The position numbers and the translations under genes are program-made. The notes under the pieces are model-generated. The model did not search any database, was not told the origin of the DNA, and worked only from the letters and a program-made list of their open reading frames with translations. From assembly GCA_016781775.1 (NCBI GenBank), contig JADDPR010000512.1:1-30421 (forward strand): 30,421 nucleotides of DNA, given 5' to 3'. Of this stretch, positions 22,746 to 29,538 are shown one piece after another (positions within the stretch are counted from its first letter, which is position 1; each line of letters starts with the position of its first letter). Source of the DNA: Rubrobacter sp. Its GTDB lineage: Bacteria; Actinomycetota; Rubrobacteria; Rubrobacterales; Rubrobacteraceae.

Positions 22746-23090
22746 ACGGATAGCGAGCGCTGGACCAGGGTTTGTGCGGAGGACGACGTTCCGTTTCTCG
22801 AGGACCGAAGGATCGAGGTCCGAGGCTTCTACGTCGGCGTCTTCAACACGGAGAAGGGCTTCTACGCTGTCTACGACGTCTGTCCTCACAGGGGCGGTCC
22901 CCTCTCCGACGGAAACGTGGCCTCCACAACGGTCACCTGTGCTCTGCACGCCCGAAAGACCGACCTGAAGACCGGCGAGGTGCTGAACGACGACCTCTCC
23001 TGCACCTTTAAGTTCCTGGTAAAGGTAGAGGATAGTGCCGTCTACCTCGACACAAATGCCCTCGCCTCCATGGCGGCGAGCCCGGTTTGA
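22746..23090 (+). CDS. nirD: NirD-like Rieske [2Fe-2S] protein lacking an ATG/GTG/TTG start
   Basis: A frame of 115 codons ending in TGA at 23088-23090. It encodes a full-length NirD-type Rieske protein: SERWTRVCAEDDVPFL, GVFNTEKGFYAVYD, then both ligand pairs, CPH in VCPHRGGPLSDG and CALH in TCALHARKTDLKTGEV, and a closing KVEDSAVYLD. NirD is the small subunit of assimilatory nitrite reductase. No standard start codon exists between the upstream in-frame TAA (22707) and the Rieske domain. GGGGAAGG at 22732-22739 lies 6 bases before an ACG at 22746, exactly where ATG is expected. So the start is either ACG or a mutated ATG. Confidence 0.6.
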   Translation, partial: TDSERWTRVCAEDDVPFLEDRRIEVRGFYVGVFNTEKGFYAVYDVCPHRGGPLSDGNVASTTVTCALHARKTDLKTGEVLNDDLSCTFKFLVKVEDSAVYLDTNALASMAASPV

Positions 23091-23144
23091 GCCGGGGGAG
23101 TAACCGGCCTCGAAAAAGTGGTAAAAGAGCAGATCAGGAGTAAG

Positions 23145-23178
23145 AAGCCGGAGGCGTCCCGCTACGCCCCGGCTTTTT
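23145..23178 (+). terminator. Rho-independent terminator after nirD
   Basis: AAGCCGGAGGCGT (23145-23157) pairs with ACGCCCCGGCTT (23164-23175), with one bulged base, and runs into TTTTT. It separates the nirD relic from the TrpD2-like gene and makes a TrpD2 start upstream of it unlikely. Confidence 0.75.
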
Positions 23179-23240
23179 CGGTCGCTTTAGGCGGAGATGT
23201 TGCCCGGGCGATGCGGAGCATGTCGAAAGGAGAGCGCGGT

Positions 23241-24302
23241 TTGAGCGAGGGTTGGAAGGAATTCGCGCCTTACCTCAAGGAGCTTGCCCGGGGGCCGGAT
23301 AGCCTTCAGGACCTCGACCCAACGATGGCTCGGGAGGCGACGGAGTTGATCCTCCGGGGCGTCGCGACCCCCGCGCAGGCCGCCGGGTTCTTCCTGATCG
23401 GGCGCGCCAAGGGCAACGGGCCCGGGGAGCTCGCGGGCATCGCCAGGGGCCTGCTCTCCCTCGTCCGGCCCATCGAGGCGCCCGGAGACGACCCTGTCGT
23501 CGCCGTCGCCGGCGGCTTCGACGGCAAATTGCGCACCCAGAACGTCGGGGCGGTCTCCTCCCTCGTGGCCGCCGCCGCGGGCGCGAGGGTCGTCCTGCTC
23601 GCTGGCGAGGATATCCCCCCGAAAGGGGGCCGAACGAGCCTCGACGCCCTGAGAAACCTCGGCGTTCGAGCCCCCCAGACGCATTCCGAGGCAAGATCCT
23701 CTCTCGCGGACGACGGCTTCGCGGCCGTCTCCCCGAGGGTCTACTTGCCCGAGCTCGACGGCCTCCGCCAGCTCCGTCGCGAGATGGTCAGGAGAACGGC
23801 GCTGAACGTCGCCGAGAAGCTGGTCTCCCCGGTCCCGGGGGCGAGGATGATGGTCGGCATAACGCACCGGCGCCCGTTTCTGGAGACCATGCCGGATGCC
23901 TTGAGGGCGCTCGGGGTGGAGAGGGCGCTCGTCTTCCAGGCGATCGAGGGCTCGGACGAGGCCCCGCTCGACGCCTCTTCCTCGCTTCTGCTCGTGACAG
24001 CAGAGGGCGACGAGGACGTGAAGACCTCCCCGGAAGACCTGGGCCTCGGGCGCGCGACGAAAGCGGAGGTTCCCTGGGAGGGCGAGGAGGCCGAGGCCGA
24101 GAGCCTGCTCGGGGCACTCTCGGGCGAAGCAGGGCCGGTCCTCGATCTCATCCTCTACAACGCCGCCCTGAGGCTGTGGCTTGCGGACGAGGAGACGTCG
24201 CTCGCAGAGCACGTAAGCCGCGCCCGGGAAGCGGTCTCCACGGGCGCGGCCCACGTGTTGCTGGATCGGATGCGGCGGGGCGCCGCGGTTGGAGGCGGTT
24301 AG
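23241..24302 (+). CDS. TrpD2/YbiB-like glycosyltransferase family 3 protein
   Basis: A 353-residue protein of the anthranilate phosphoribosyltransferase fold. The N-terminal helical domain has WKEFAPYLKELARG and DPTMAREATELILRGVATPA. In place of the TrpD GTGGD loop it has AGGFDGKLRTQNVG, typical of TrpD2/YbiB proteins, which bind nucleic acid and lack the TrpD reaction in studied cases. The frame is open from 23118, but I chose TTG 23241: AAGGAG lies 8 bases upstream, and a terminator falls inside the longer version. Its position next to nirBD relics may reflect an old nitrogen-assimilation cluster. Confidence 0.8.
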   Translation: MSEGWKEFAPYLKELARGPDSLQDLDPTMAREATELILRGVATPAQAAGFFLIGRAKGNGPGELAGIARGLLSLVRPIEAPGDDPVVAVAGGFDGKLRTQNVGAVSSLVAAAAGARVVLLAGEDIPPKGGRTSLDALRNLGVRAPQTHSEARSSLADDGFAAVSPRVYLPELDGLRQLRREMVRRTALNVAEKLVSPVPGARMMVGITHRRPFLETMPDALRALGVERALVFQAIEGSDEAPLDASSSLLLVTAEGDEDVKTSPEDLGLGRATKAEVPWEGEEAEAESLLGALSGEAGPVLDLILYNAALRLWLADEETSLAEHVSRAREAVSTGAAHVLLDRMRRGAAVGGG

Positions 24303-24315
24303 CCCCGGGGTGAAG

Positions 24316-24447
24316 CTACCTCCCGCCCAGGCGGCGGGAGACCTGCTTGATGATCTCGCGCTGCACGCGCGGGTTTTTCAGGAGTTGTATCCCGATCCGC
24401 CTCGCCTGCGGGTTCTTCAACAGCTTAAGAGCGATGCCCTTCAGCAT
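24316..24447 (-). CDS. 43-residue basic microprotein with a doubled LLKNP motif
   Basis: A short gene with ATG 24447, GAGG five bases upstream and TAG at 24316. The product is strongly basic and amphipathic, without cysteine or aromatic residues. Two near repeats are seen: LKLLKNPQARRI and IQLLKNPRVQREI, followed by IKQVSRRLGGR. Third codon positions are overwhelmingly G or C (38 of 43 by my count), which supports coding. It overlaps no other gene, being convergent with the TrpD2-like gene and downstream of topoisomerase IB. It could bind nucleic acid or membranes. No family is recognised. Confidence 0.65.
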   Translation of the reverse strand: MLKGIALKLLKNPQARRIGIQLLKNPRVQREIIKQVSRRLGGR

Positions 24448-24459
24448 GGCTTCCTCCGT

Positions 24460-24501
24460 ATCGGTCGCTTGGGCCGCGTGGGCCGTCTTCAAGCGACCGA
24501 T
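24460..24501 (-). repeat. 12-bp perfect inverted repeat before the microprotein
   Basis: ATCGGTCGCTTG (24460-24471) and CAAGCGACCGAT (24490-24501) are exact reverse complements around 18 bases; the loop has its own GGCC/GGCC pairing. It lies between the topoisomerase IB stop and the microprotein Shine-Dalgarno. No T-run follows on the minus strand, so it is either a weak terminator or a leader structure. Confidence 0.65.
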
Positions 24502-24505
24502 TCTA
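24500..24505 (-). promoter_or_regulatory. Putative -10 element of the microprotein gene
   Basis: Minus-strand TAGAAT directly after the TAG stop of the topoisomerase gene. Transcription from here would begin inside the hairpin's first arm, so only read-through RNA would form the full hairpin. Confidence 0.35.
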
Positions 24506-25552
24506 CTACGCGGCCTTCTCGAGCTCGCGGCGAAGCTTCCGCTGCAACAACTGCAGGAGGGACTCCTCGTCCGGCGTAAGGTTGCCCTGCTCGGCGAGGA
24601 TCACCTCTTCCAGCTTCTCGGCCTGCCGCGCGATCACCTCCCCCTCGAGGTAGTGCTCGATCACGCGCGGGCTGACGTAGGAGGCCCGCGCGATGTCGCG
24701 CGTATTGCCGAGCCTCTTCGCGACCGCGTCGATCGCCCGCAGGACGTTCTTTTTAGCCTTCTTCTCGTCCTGCTCCGCCCCGAGCTCGGCGAGCTTGACG
24801 GCGGCGACGAGGGTCCCCGCCCAGGTGCGGAAGTCCTTCGGCGTAAACTCCGGCCCCATGATCTCCTTTATGTAAACGTTGAGGTCACGGCTCTTCACGT
24901 CTCGGACCTCGCCGCCCTCCTTGTACTTGAAGATCTCGTACCCGGGGAGCGCCACGCACTGCTCGACTACCTCGCGTAGCCTCCCGTCGGTGACGCACTT
25001 GCGTTGGATCTGGCCCCACTTGCCCCGGTACTCGAAGACCATCTCGTCCCCGTGTATGGTGAGATGCTTGCGCCGCAAGGTGGCGATGCCGTAGGTCTTG
25101 TTCTTTTTCGCGTACCGCTCGTCGCCGACGCGAAAGTACGCCGCGTTTATGAGCCGCGTCATGCACGCCAGGACCTTCTCGCGGTCGAGCTTCTCGCGGT
25201 CGAGGTGCTCGCTCGTGATGCGCCGCATGTCGGGGAGCCGGTCGCCGAACCGCAGGATGCGGTCGAACTTCTCCTTCTCCTTACGCTCGCGATACTTGCG
25301 GTGGTAGAGGTACTGCAACCTCCCGGCGGAGTCGTACCCGACCGCCTGGACCTTCGCGGACGGCCCGCGCGCTATCCTCACGTCCTGCCAGGCCGGGGGT
25401 ATCTTCAGGTCCTGGATGCGCTTGAGGACCTTCTCCTCGCGCACCTCCTCCCCGGAGTCCGGGTAGACGTACGAGAACCCCTTCTCCTTCGTCCCGACTC
25501 GCTTTATGCCCGTCTCGTGGAGCAAGTGTCTTCCGCGCGCTGTCTCGCCCAT
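24506..25552 (-). CDS. DNA topoisomerase IB (eukaryal/poxvirus type)
   Basis: A 348-residue type IB topoisomerase, which relaxes supercoils through a 3'-phosphotyrosyl intermediate. Visible blocks: IQDLKIPPAWQDVRIA and GRLQYLYHRKYRER in the N-terminal domain; MTRLINAAYFRVGDERYAKK, TYGIATLRRKHL and KDFRTWAGTLVA in the catalytic domain; and the nucleophile Tyr292 in IARASYVSPRVIEHY. The catalytic set looks complete. GGAGG sits only one base before the ATG at 25552, an unusually short spacer. Such enzymes are scattered among bacteria, often in radiation-tolerant actinobacteria and Deinococcus. It is divergent from the deacetylase gene. Confidence 0.92.
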   Translation of the reverse strand: MGETARGRHLLHETGIKRVGTKEKGFSYVYPDSGEEVREEKVLKRIQDLKIPPAWQDVRIARGPSAKVQAVGYDSAGRLQYLYHRKYRERKEKEKFDRILRFGDRLPDMRRITSEHLDREKLDREKVLACMTRLINAAYFRVGDERYAKKNKTYGIATLRRKHLTIHGDEMVFEYRGKWGQIQRKCVTDGRLREVVEQCVALPGYEIFKYKEGGEVRDVKSRDLNVYIKEIMGPEFTPKDFRTWAGTLVAAVKLAELGAEQDEKKAKKNVLRAIDAVAKRLGNTRDIARASYVSPRVIEHYLEGEVIARQAEKLEEVILAEQGNLTPDEESLLQLLQRKLRRELEKAA

Positions 25553-25592
25553 CCCTCCGTACTTCCCAAGCTATCCGGTATGGCTGCGCGAG

Positions 25593-25600
25593 AATATACT
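25593..25600. promoter_or_regulatory. Back-to-back -10 candidates between topoisomerase IB and deacetylase
   Basis: The bases AATATACT contain TATATT on the minus strand (25598-25593, 41 bases before the topoisomerase start) and TATACT on the plus strand (25595-25600). No good -35 is visible for either. They imply a leader of about 295 bases for the deacetylase. Confidence 0.35.
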
Positions 25601-25902
25601 CGACGCCAGCGGAATTCGTGTGCGACCGCGCACAAGGTGCGCCCTCGGACCATCCTGCTACCCCGGCATGGCGGCGAGGCCCGGGGAACCCGTCCGGGAA
25701 GCTTCCGAGAGCCTTCGACGTGAGGCATCCAGCCCGAGGCTTGGGCTAGCGAGCCCTTTTGGTAGGGTTTTTGGCACCGCAGCGCCCCGGAATCGCTGGA
25801 GCCATGCGGGGTTGCCGTGCCCCATCAACAACATGTAGTGCTTGGCACAATATTCTGGAAGAAGGTCTTCAGACGCCCGGCCTGGGGCGCTAAAGTCCGG
25901 GC
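25601..25902 (+). promoter_or_regulatory. Long structured 5' leader of the polysaccharide deacetylase gene
   Basis: About 300 bases without a convincing gene, less GC-biased at codon-like positions than its neighbours. It holds successive hairpins: CCCGG/CCGGG (25680-25684 with 25694-25698); AGCCC (25731-25735), which can pair with GGGCT (25743-25747); the competing GGGCT/AGCCC hairpin followed by TTTT; CCCCG/CGGGG near 25785-25811; and a stem covering the start codon. The mutually exclusive pairings resemble a riboswitch or attenuator. I could not match it to a known class; GGGGAACC near 25683 recalls c-di-AMP riboswitches but other conserved parts are missing. Confidence 0.4.
25743..25760 (+). 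terminator. Hairpin with T-run inside the deacetylase leader
   Basis: GGGCT-AGCG-AGCCC followed by TTTT; a second T5 follows at 25768-25772 after a weaker CCCT/AGGG pairing. The stem is short, so it would suit conditional rather than complete termination. Confidence 0.45.
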
Positions 25903-25904
25903 GT
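25873..25904 (+). repeat. 8-bp inverted repeat covering the deacetylase start codon
   Basis: ACGCCCGG (25873-25880) pairs exactly with CCGGGCGT (25897-25904); the last bases are part of the GTG start. A second perfect hairpin, CTTTGTC/GACAAAG (25912-25929), follows directly inside the gene. Confidence 0.45.
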
Positions 25905-27048
25905 GCAACTGCTTTGTCCACCGACAAAGGAAGCGAAGAAGCGCGAGCCCCGGACCGGGGCCTATCGGAGGGCTCGTCGGGCCCGGCGCTTGAACCGTCT
26001 GATGGCGATCCTCCTGCCCCCGCTGGTCCTGACGGGTGCGACGCTGCTCTGGACGGGTGCCTTCGACGCCGGTGAAGCCGAAGTTCGGGCGGAACTCGTC
26101 CCCGCGCCGCGGAAAGAAGCGCCCCCCGACCCGGCGGCGGTCAGGGCCGACGAGTCCGGCTTGTTCGCGGTGCTCGAGTATCACCGGGTGGGTGGAGACC
26201 CGAGCTTCGCGCCCGAGTGGACCATCTCTCCCGAAGATCTCTGGGCCCAGCTCGAGTACCTCTACAGAAACGATTACCATCCGATCAACTTCCGCGACCT
26301 CCTGGAGAACAACGTCGAGGTCCCTGCCGGCAAGACGCCGGTCGTGCTCACCTTCGACGACTCCAGCCAGACCCAGTTCACGATGGTCCGCGACGAGGCT
26401 GGCAGGTGGGTGCCGGGCCCCGATGGAGTGGTCGGGGTGCTCGCGGCGTTCCACCGCGAGCACCCCGACTGGCCGATGCGCGCCACCTGGTTCGTCCTGC
26501 CCGCGGCCGCGGAGCCGAACAACCTGTTCGGGCAACCCGAGCTCACGGAGAAGAAGCTCGAATTCCTCGTGGACGCAGGGATGGAGATCGGCAGCCACAC
26601 CTTCTGGCACGCCAACTTGGAACAATCCTCCCCGCAGGAGGTCCAGGAGCAGATCGTGCGGATGAACCGCGCGATCCGGCAGTACATACCGGGCTATTCG
26701 GCCGTAAGCCTCGGCGTGCCTTTCGGCGCGTACCCGGCCGACGTAAGCCTGCTCCGGAGAGGCAGCTGGGACGGTGAGAGCTACACCCTCAAGGGCGCAG
26801 CCGACGTCGGCGGCGGCCTCGCCTACCCCCCGGGCAACCGCCTCCTCTCCCCCTATCGGGTGCCGAGGATGCAAGCCGAGCCTGCGAAGGGCAACTTCGC
26901 CTCTTTCGCGTCCCACTTCGAGGCCCACCCAGAGCAACGCTTTGTGAGCGACGGCGACCCCGATACCGTCACGATACCGGAGGAGAGCCGGGTTTATATG
27001 GACGCGGAAGAGATCAAACGCTCCGGCAAGGCCTGGCGCGAGTATTAG
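25903..27048 (+). CDS. Membrane-anchored polysaccharide deacetylase (NodB fold)
   Basis: A 381-residue protein: a Lys/Arg-rich cytoplasmic tail (1-33), one membrane helix (about 34-53), a Pro-rich spacer and a carbohydrate esterase 4 domain facing out. Metal-site motifs are TFDDSSQ with Asp152/Asp153 and SHTFWH with His232/His236; VPFGAYPAD is the third motif. FAVLEYHRVGG opens the domain. It probably deacetylates peptidoglycan or a surface glycan. The GTG at 25903 has no Shine-Dalgarno and lies in a stem; TTG (codon 30) or ATG (codon 34) are possible alternatives but would remove the basic tail. Confidence 0.82.
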   Translation: MQLLCPPTKEAKKREPRTGAYRRARRARRLNRLMAILLPPLVLTGATLLWTGAFDAGEAEVRAELVPAPRKEAPPDPAAVRADESGLFAVLEYHRVGGDPSFAPEWTISPEDLWAQLEYLYRNDYHPINFRDLLENNVEVPAGKTPVVLTFDDSSQTQFTMVRDEAGRWVPGPDGVVGVLAAFHREHPDWPMRATWFVLPAAAEPNNLFGQPELTEKKLEFLVDAGMEIGSHTFWHANLEQSSPQEVQEQIVRMNRAIRQYIPGYSAVSLGVPFGAYPADVSLLRRGSWDGESYTLKGAADVGGGLAYPPGNRLLSPYRVPRMQAEPAKGNFASFASHFEAHPEQRFVSDGDPDTVTIPEESRVYMDAEEIKRSGKAWREY

Positions 27049-27083
27049 CCCGGTAAAGCGACGGACCGCGCCCTCTCAGGCAC

Positions 27084-27869
27084 TCAGCTGGTCCTGTCGA
27101 TACCGGCGTGGTAGCGAGCCCCGAGGCGCCCGCCAAGAAAGCCCCCGAGAAGCTCCATAAGGAGAGCGCCGACGACGATTCCGGCCCCCAAGAGCCCGAG
27201 CTCCGTCAAGCCGCCCACGGTCGGCAGTACGGTATTCTGGACGAACTCCTGCAGGACGTTGAAGAACCGGCCGGGCAGAAAGCTCCCGACCGCCGCCACG
27301 AACAACAGCAAAAACAAGCTCCAGGCCACGCTCATCATCCCGTTGCGGCCCCCATCGAAGCGGGCCATCCGCCCGGCGACGTAGCCCCCGAACAGGTAGG
27401 CGAGAAACAGGACGAAACCCACCACGACGAGCCCCGTGATGATCGCCGTCCCTATCTCCCTGCCCGCCAGGTTCAGGGTGAAACCGAGCGGCACCAGCAC
27501 GAGTGCGGCGAGGGCCAGAAGCGCGAGGCCGGTGACGACGGCGATCAGGCAGCCCACGAAGCTCGCGAGCCAGTCCACCCCCCCGTATATGTCCCGCAGG
27601 CGCTCCTCGCGCTCCTCGTTCGCCTCGAAGTACCCCCTGGGGTAGGCCTGCTCCTCGGTCTGGGAGCCGGGAGAGCCCGGCGTTCGGATGACGCGCGTCT
27701 CGGCGCCCTCCCGCCCGGTCTCGCCCTGGGGGACGCGTTGCGTCTCCCCCTCCTCACCCTCGCGCGAGGTGGGTACGCGCCGCGTAGCCTCCGGGTCGCC
27801 TCTGGTCTCCCCGAGCGGCCCGGTCCTCCTGCGCCGATCCTCGGTCCTGTCCTGCGGCCCGTCTTCCAT
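27084..27869 (-). CDS. Four-helix membrane protein with a charged N-terminal tail
   Basis: A 261-residue protein. Residues 1-100 form a hydrophilic, Arg/Glu/Thr/Gly-rich, probably disordered tail (TGPLGETRGDPEATRRVPTS). Four membrane segments follow, at about 102-130, 140-165, 178-200 and 220-250, with GGYVAGRMARFDGGRNGMMS between helices 2 and 3 and a Gly-rich LLGGFLGGRLGARYH end. Similar helical bundles occur in uncharacterised YrzE-like proteins. I chose ATG 27869 behind GGAGGGGG; the frame is open 36 codons further up but without coding character. It is divergent from glnA across 289 bases. Confidence 0.7.
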   Translation of the reverse strand: MEDGPQDRTEDRRRRTGPLGETRGDPEATRRVPTSREGEEGETQRVPQGETGREGAETRVIRTPGSPGSQTEEQAYPRGYFEANEEREERLRDIYGGVDWLASFVGCLIAVVTGLALLALAALVLVPLGFTLNLAGREIGTAIITGLVVVGFVLFLAYLFGGYVAGRMARFDGGRNGMMSVAWSLFLLLFVAAVGSFLPGRFFNVLQEFVQNTVLPTVGGLTELGLLGAGIVVGALLMELLGGFLGGRLGARYHAGIDRTS

Positions 27870-27985
27870 CCTGCCCCCTCCGTCGATCCTCGCTCGTCCC
27901 GGCGAAGGCGGCGGCCCCCCGCATGCCGTAATACTAACCCGATGCCGTCCACCGCTCATCGAGAGGCGCCCACACATCCCCTTTT

Positions 27986-28074
27986 GTACATATGGCCAAA
28001 AATCCCGCCTTCCGCGATCTCCTTGCTTGTACCCAGGGCCCTACTCACCGGCTCGCAGCGTACATATTATGGCC
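27986..28074 (+). repeat. Direct repeat GTACATAT..TGGCC upstream of glnA
   Basis: GTACATATGGCC (27986-27997) and GTACATATTATGGCC (28060-28074) are near-identical copies 74 bases apart in the otherwise featureless gap 27870-28158. The second copy contains the likely glnA -10. They may be a regulator's paired sites. Confidence 0.35.
28065..28070 (+). promoter_or_regulatory. Putative -10 element of glnA
   Basis: TATTAT in an AT-rich patch 88 bases before the glnA start. There is no clear -35, which would suit activator-dependent transcription. Confidence 0.4.
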
Positions 28075-28158
28075 GGCGTGGGCTACGGGAAAACGCGTGG
28101 CGGAGAAAAGTGCCCACCACCTCGGCAAGAAAAGACTACGCAAGGACAGGAGGCAAGG

Positions 28159-29490
28159 TTGGACGCGCAAGCCAAACAGCAGGTATTGCAGCAGGCGAAG
28201 GCGGCGGACGTCAAGTTCATTCGCATGTGGTTCACGGACATGCTAGGGACGCTCAAGAGCTTCGCGCTCACGGTCGAGGAGCTCGAGGACGCCCTCGACG
28301 GCGGGCTAGGCTTCGACGGCTCCTCCATCACGGGCTACAACGACATCGAGGAGTCGGACATGATCGCCATGCCCGACCCGTCGACCTTCCAGGTCTTCCC
28401 GTGGAGCCCGAAGGAGAACGCGGTAGCGAGGATGTTCTGCGACGTGCAGACCCCCGACGGCGACCCCTACGTCGGCGACCCGCGCCACGTCCTCAGGCGC
28501 GCGCTGGAGCGAGCGACCGAGATGGGCTTCGATAACTTCTTCGTCGGCCCCGAGCTCGAGTTCTTCTACTTCAAGGACTCCACCGGGACCGAGCCCCTCG
28601 ACCGCGGCGGCTACTTCGACCTGACGACCCTCGACGCGGCGACGAGCCTCAGGCGCGAGACCGTCCTGGCGCTTCAGCAGTTCGGCATCCACGTCGAGTA
28701 CTCCCACCACGAGGTCGCCCACTCCCAGCATGAGATCGACCTGCGCTTCGACGAGGCGATGAAGATGGCCGACAAGGTGATGACCTACAAGACGGTCGTC
28801 AAGGAGATCGCCACGCGCCACGGCGTCTACGCGACGTTCATGCCGAAGCCGATGCAGGGCCAGAACGGCTCAGGCATGCACACCCACCAGAGCCTCTTCC
28901 AGGGCGACAGGAACGCCTTCTTCGACAAGGACGACCAGTACTTCCTCAGCGACGTCGCCAAGTCGTTTATCGCGGGCCAGCTCCGCCACGCCCGCGAGCT
29001 CTCGATCATCTTCGCCCAGAACGTCAACTCCTACAAGCGGCTCGTCCCCGGCTACGAGGCCCCGGTGTACATCGCCTGGAGCCGCAAGAACCGCTCGGCG
29101 CTCGTGCGCGTCCCGGGCTTCCACCCGGGCCAGGAGAAGGCCACGAGGATGGAGCTGCGCTGCCCCGACCCGTCGGCGAACATCTACCTGACCATGGCCG
29201 CCCTGCTGCACGCCGGCCTCGAGGGCATCGAGAAGGGCTACGAGCTCCCCGAGCCCATGGAGCGCAACCTCTACCACCTCTCCCACGAGGAGCGGGAGAA
29301 GATGGGCATCCAGAGCCTCCCGGGCTCCCTCGGCGAGGCCATCGAGGAGGCCGAGCAGTCCGAGCTCCTCTACAAGGCCCTCGGCGAGCACGTCTACAAC
29401 CGCCTCCTCAACGTCAAGCGCGAGGAGTGGGACGAGTACCGCATGCAGGTTACGCCGTACGAGATCGAGAAGTACCTGCCGATACTCTAG
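28159..29490 (+). CDS. glnA: Glutamine synthetase type I (GSI-alpha)
   Basis: A 443-residue glutamine synthetase, which makes glutamine from glutamate, ammonia and ATP as a dodecamer. Family blocks: FTDMLGTLKSF, GLGFDGSSITGYNDIEESDM, the active-site VGPELEFFYF, HHEVAHSQHEIDLRF, the ATP-site FMPKPMQGQNGSGMHTHQSL, and the glutamate/ammonia loop SYKRLVPGYEAPVYIAW. The short length and NLYHLSHEEREKMGIQSLP, with no adenylylation tyrosine context, indicate the alpha type, regulated by feedback rather than by GlnE. The TTG start at 28159 is fixed by AGGAGG 5 bases upstream (28148-28153). A strong terminator follows. Confidence 0.95.
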   Translation: MDAQAKQQVLQQAKAADVKFIRMWFTDMLGTLKSFALTVEELEDALDGGLGFDGSSITGYNDIEESDMIAMPDPSTFQVFPWSPKENAVARMFCDVQTPDGDPYVGDPRHVLRRALERATEMGFDNFFVGPELEFFYFKDSTGTEPLDRGGYFDLTTLDAATSLRRETVLALQQFGIHVEYSHHEVAHSQHEIDLRFDEAMKMADKVMTYKTVVKEIATRHGVYATFMPKPMQGQNGSGMHTHQSLFQGDRNAFFDKDDQYFLSDVAKSFIAGQLRHARELSIIFAQNVNSYKRLVPGYEAPVYIAWSRKNRSALVRVPGFHPGQEKATRMELRCPDPSANIYLTMAALLHAGLEGIEKGYELPEPMERNLYHLSHEEREKMGIQSLPGSLGEAIEEAEQSELLYKALGEHVYNRLLNVKREEWDEYRMQVTPYEIEKYLPIL

Positions 29491-29509
29491 CGGTCAGCTT
29501 TCAGCCCAG

Positions 29510-29538
29510 GGGCGCGGAGAGATCCGCGCCCTTTCTTT
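29510..29538 (+). terminator. Rho-independent terminator of glnA
   Basis: GGGCGCGGA (29510-29518) pairs perfectly with TCCGCGCCC (29523-29531) around GAGA and is followed by TTTCTTT. The T-run overlaps the stop codon of the convergent phosphatase gene. Confidence 0.85.

Noticed and set aside
25891..25902. AAAGTCCGGGC, identical to the start of the conserved RNase P RNA core
   Set aside because: None of the other RNase P conserved elements follow, and the next 1.1 kb is deacetylase coding sequence; treated as chance.
25658..25927. Leftward reading frame in the deacetylase leader, including YMLLMGHGNPAWLQRF
   Set aside because: No Shine-Dalgarno, weaker G/C bias in third positions than real genes here, and no recognised family; the region is better explained as an RNA leader, though a dispersed-repeat remnant cannot be excluded.
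27688..28158. N-terminal extension of glutamine synthetase by 157 codons
   Set aside because: It is antisense to the membrane-protein gene for much of its length; AGGAGG fixes the start at TTG 28159.
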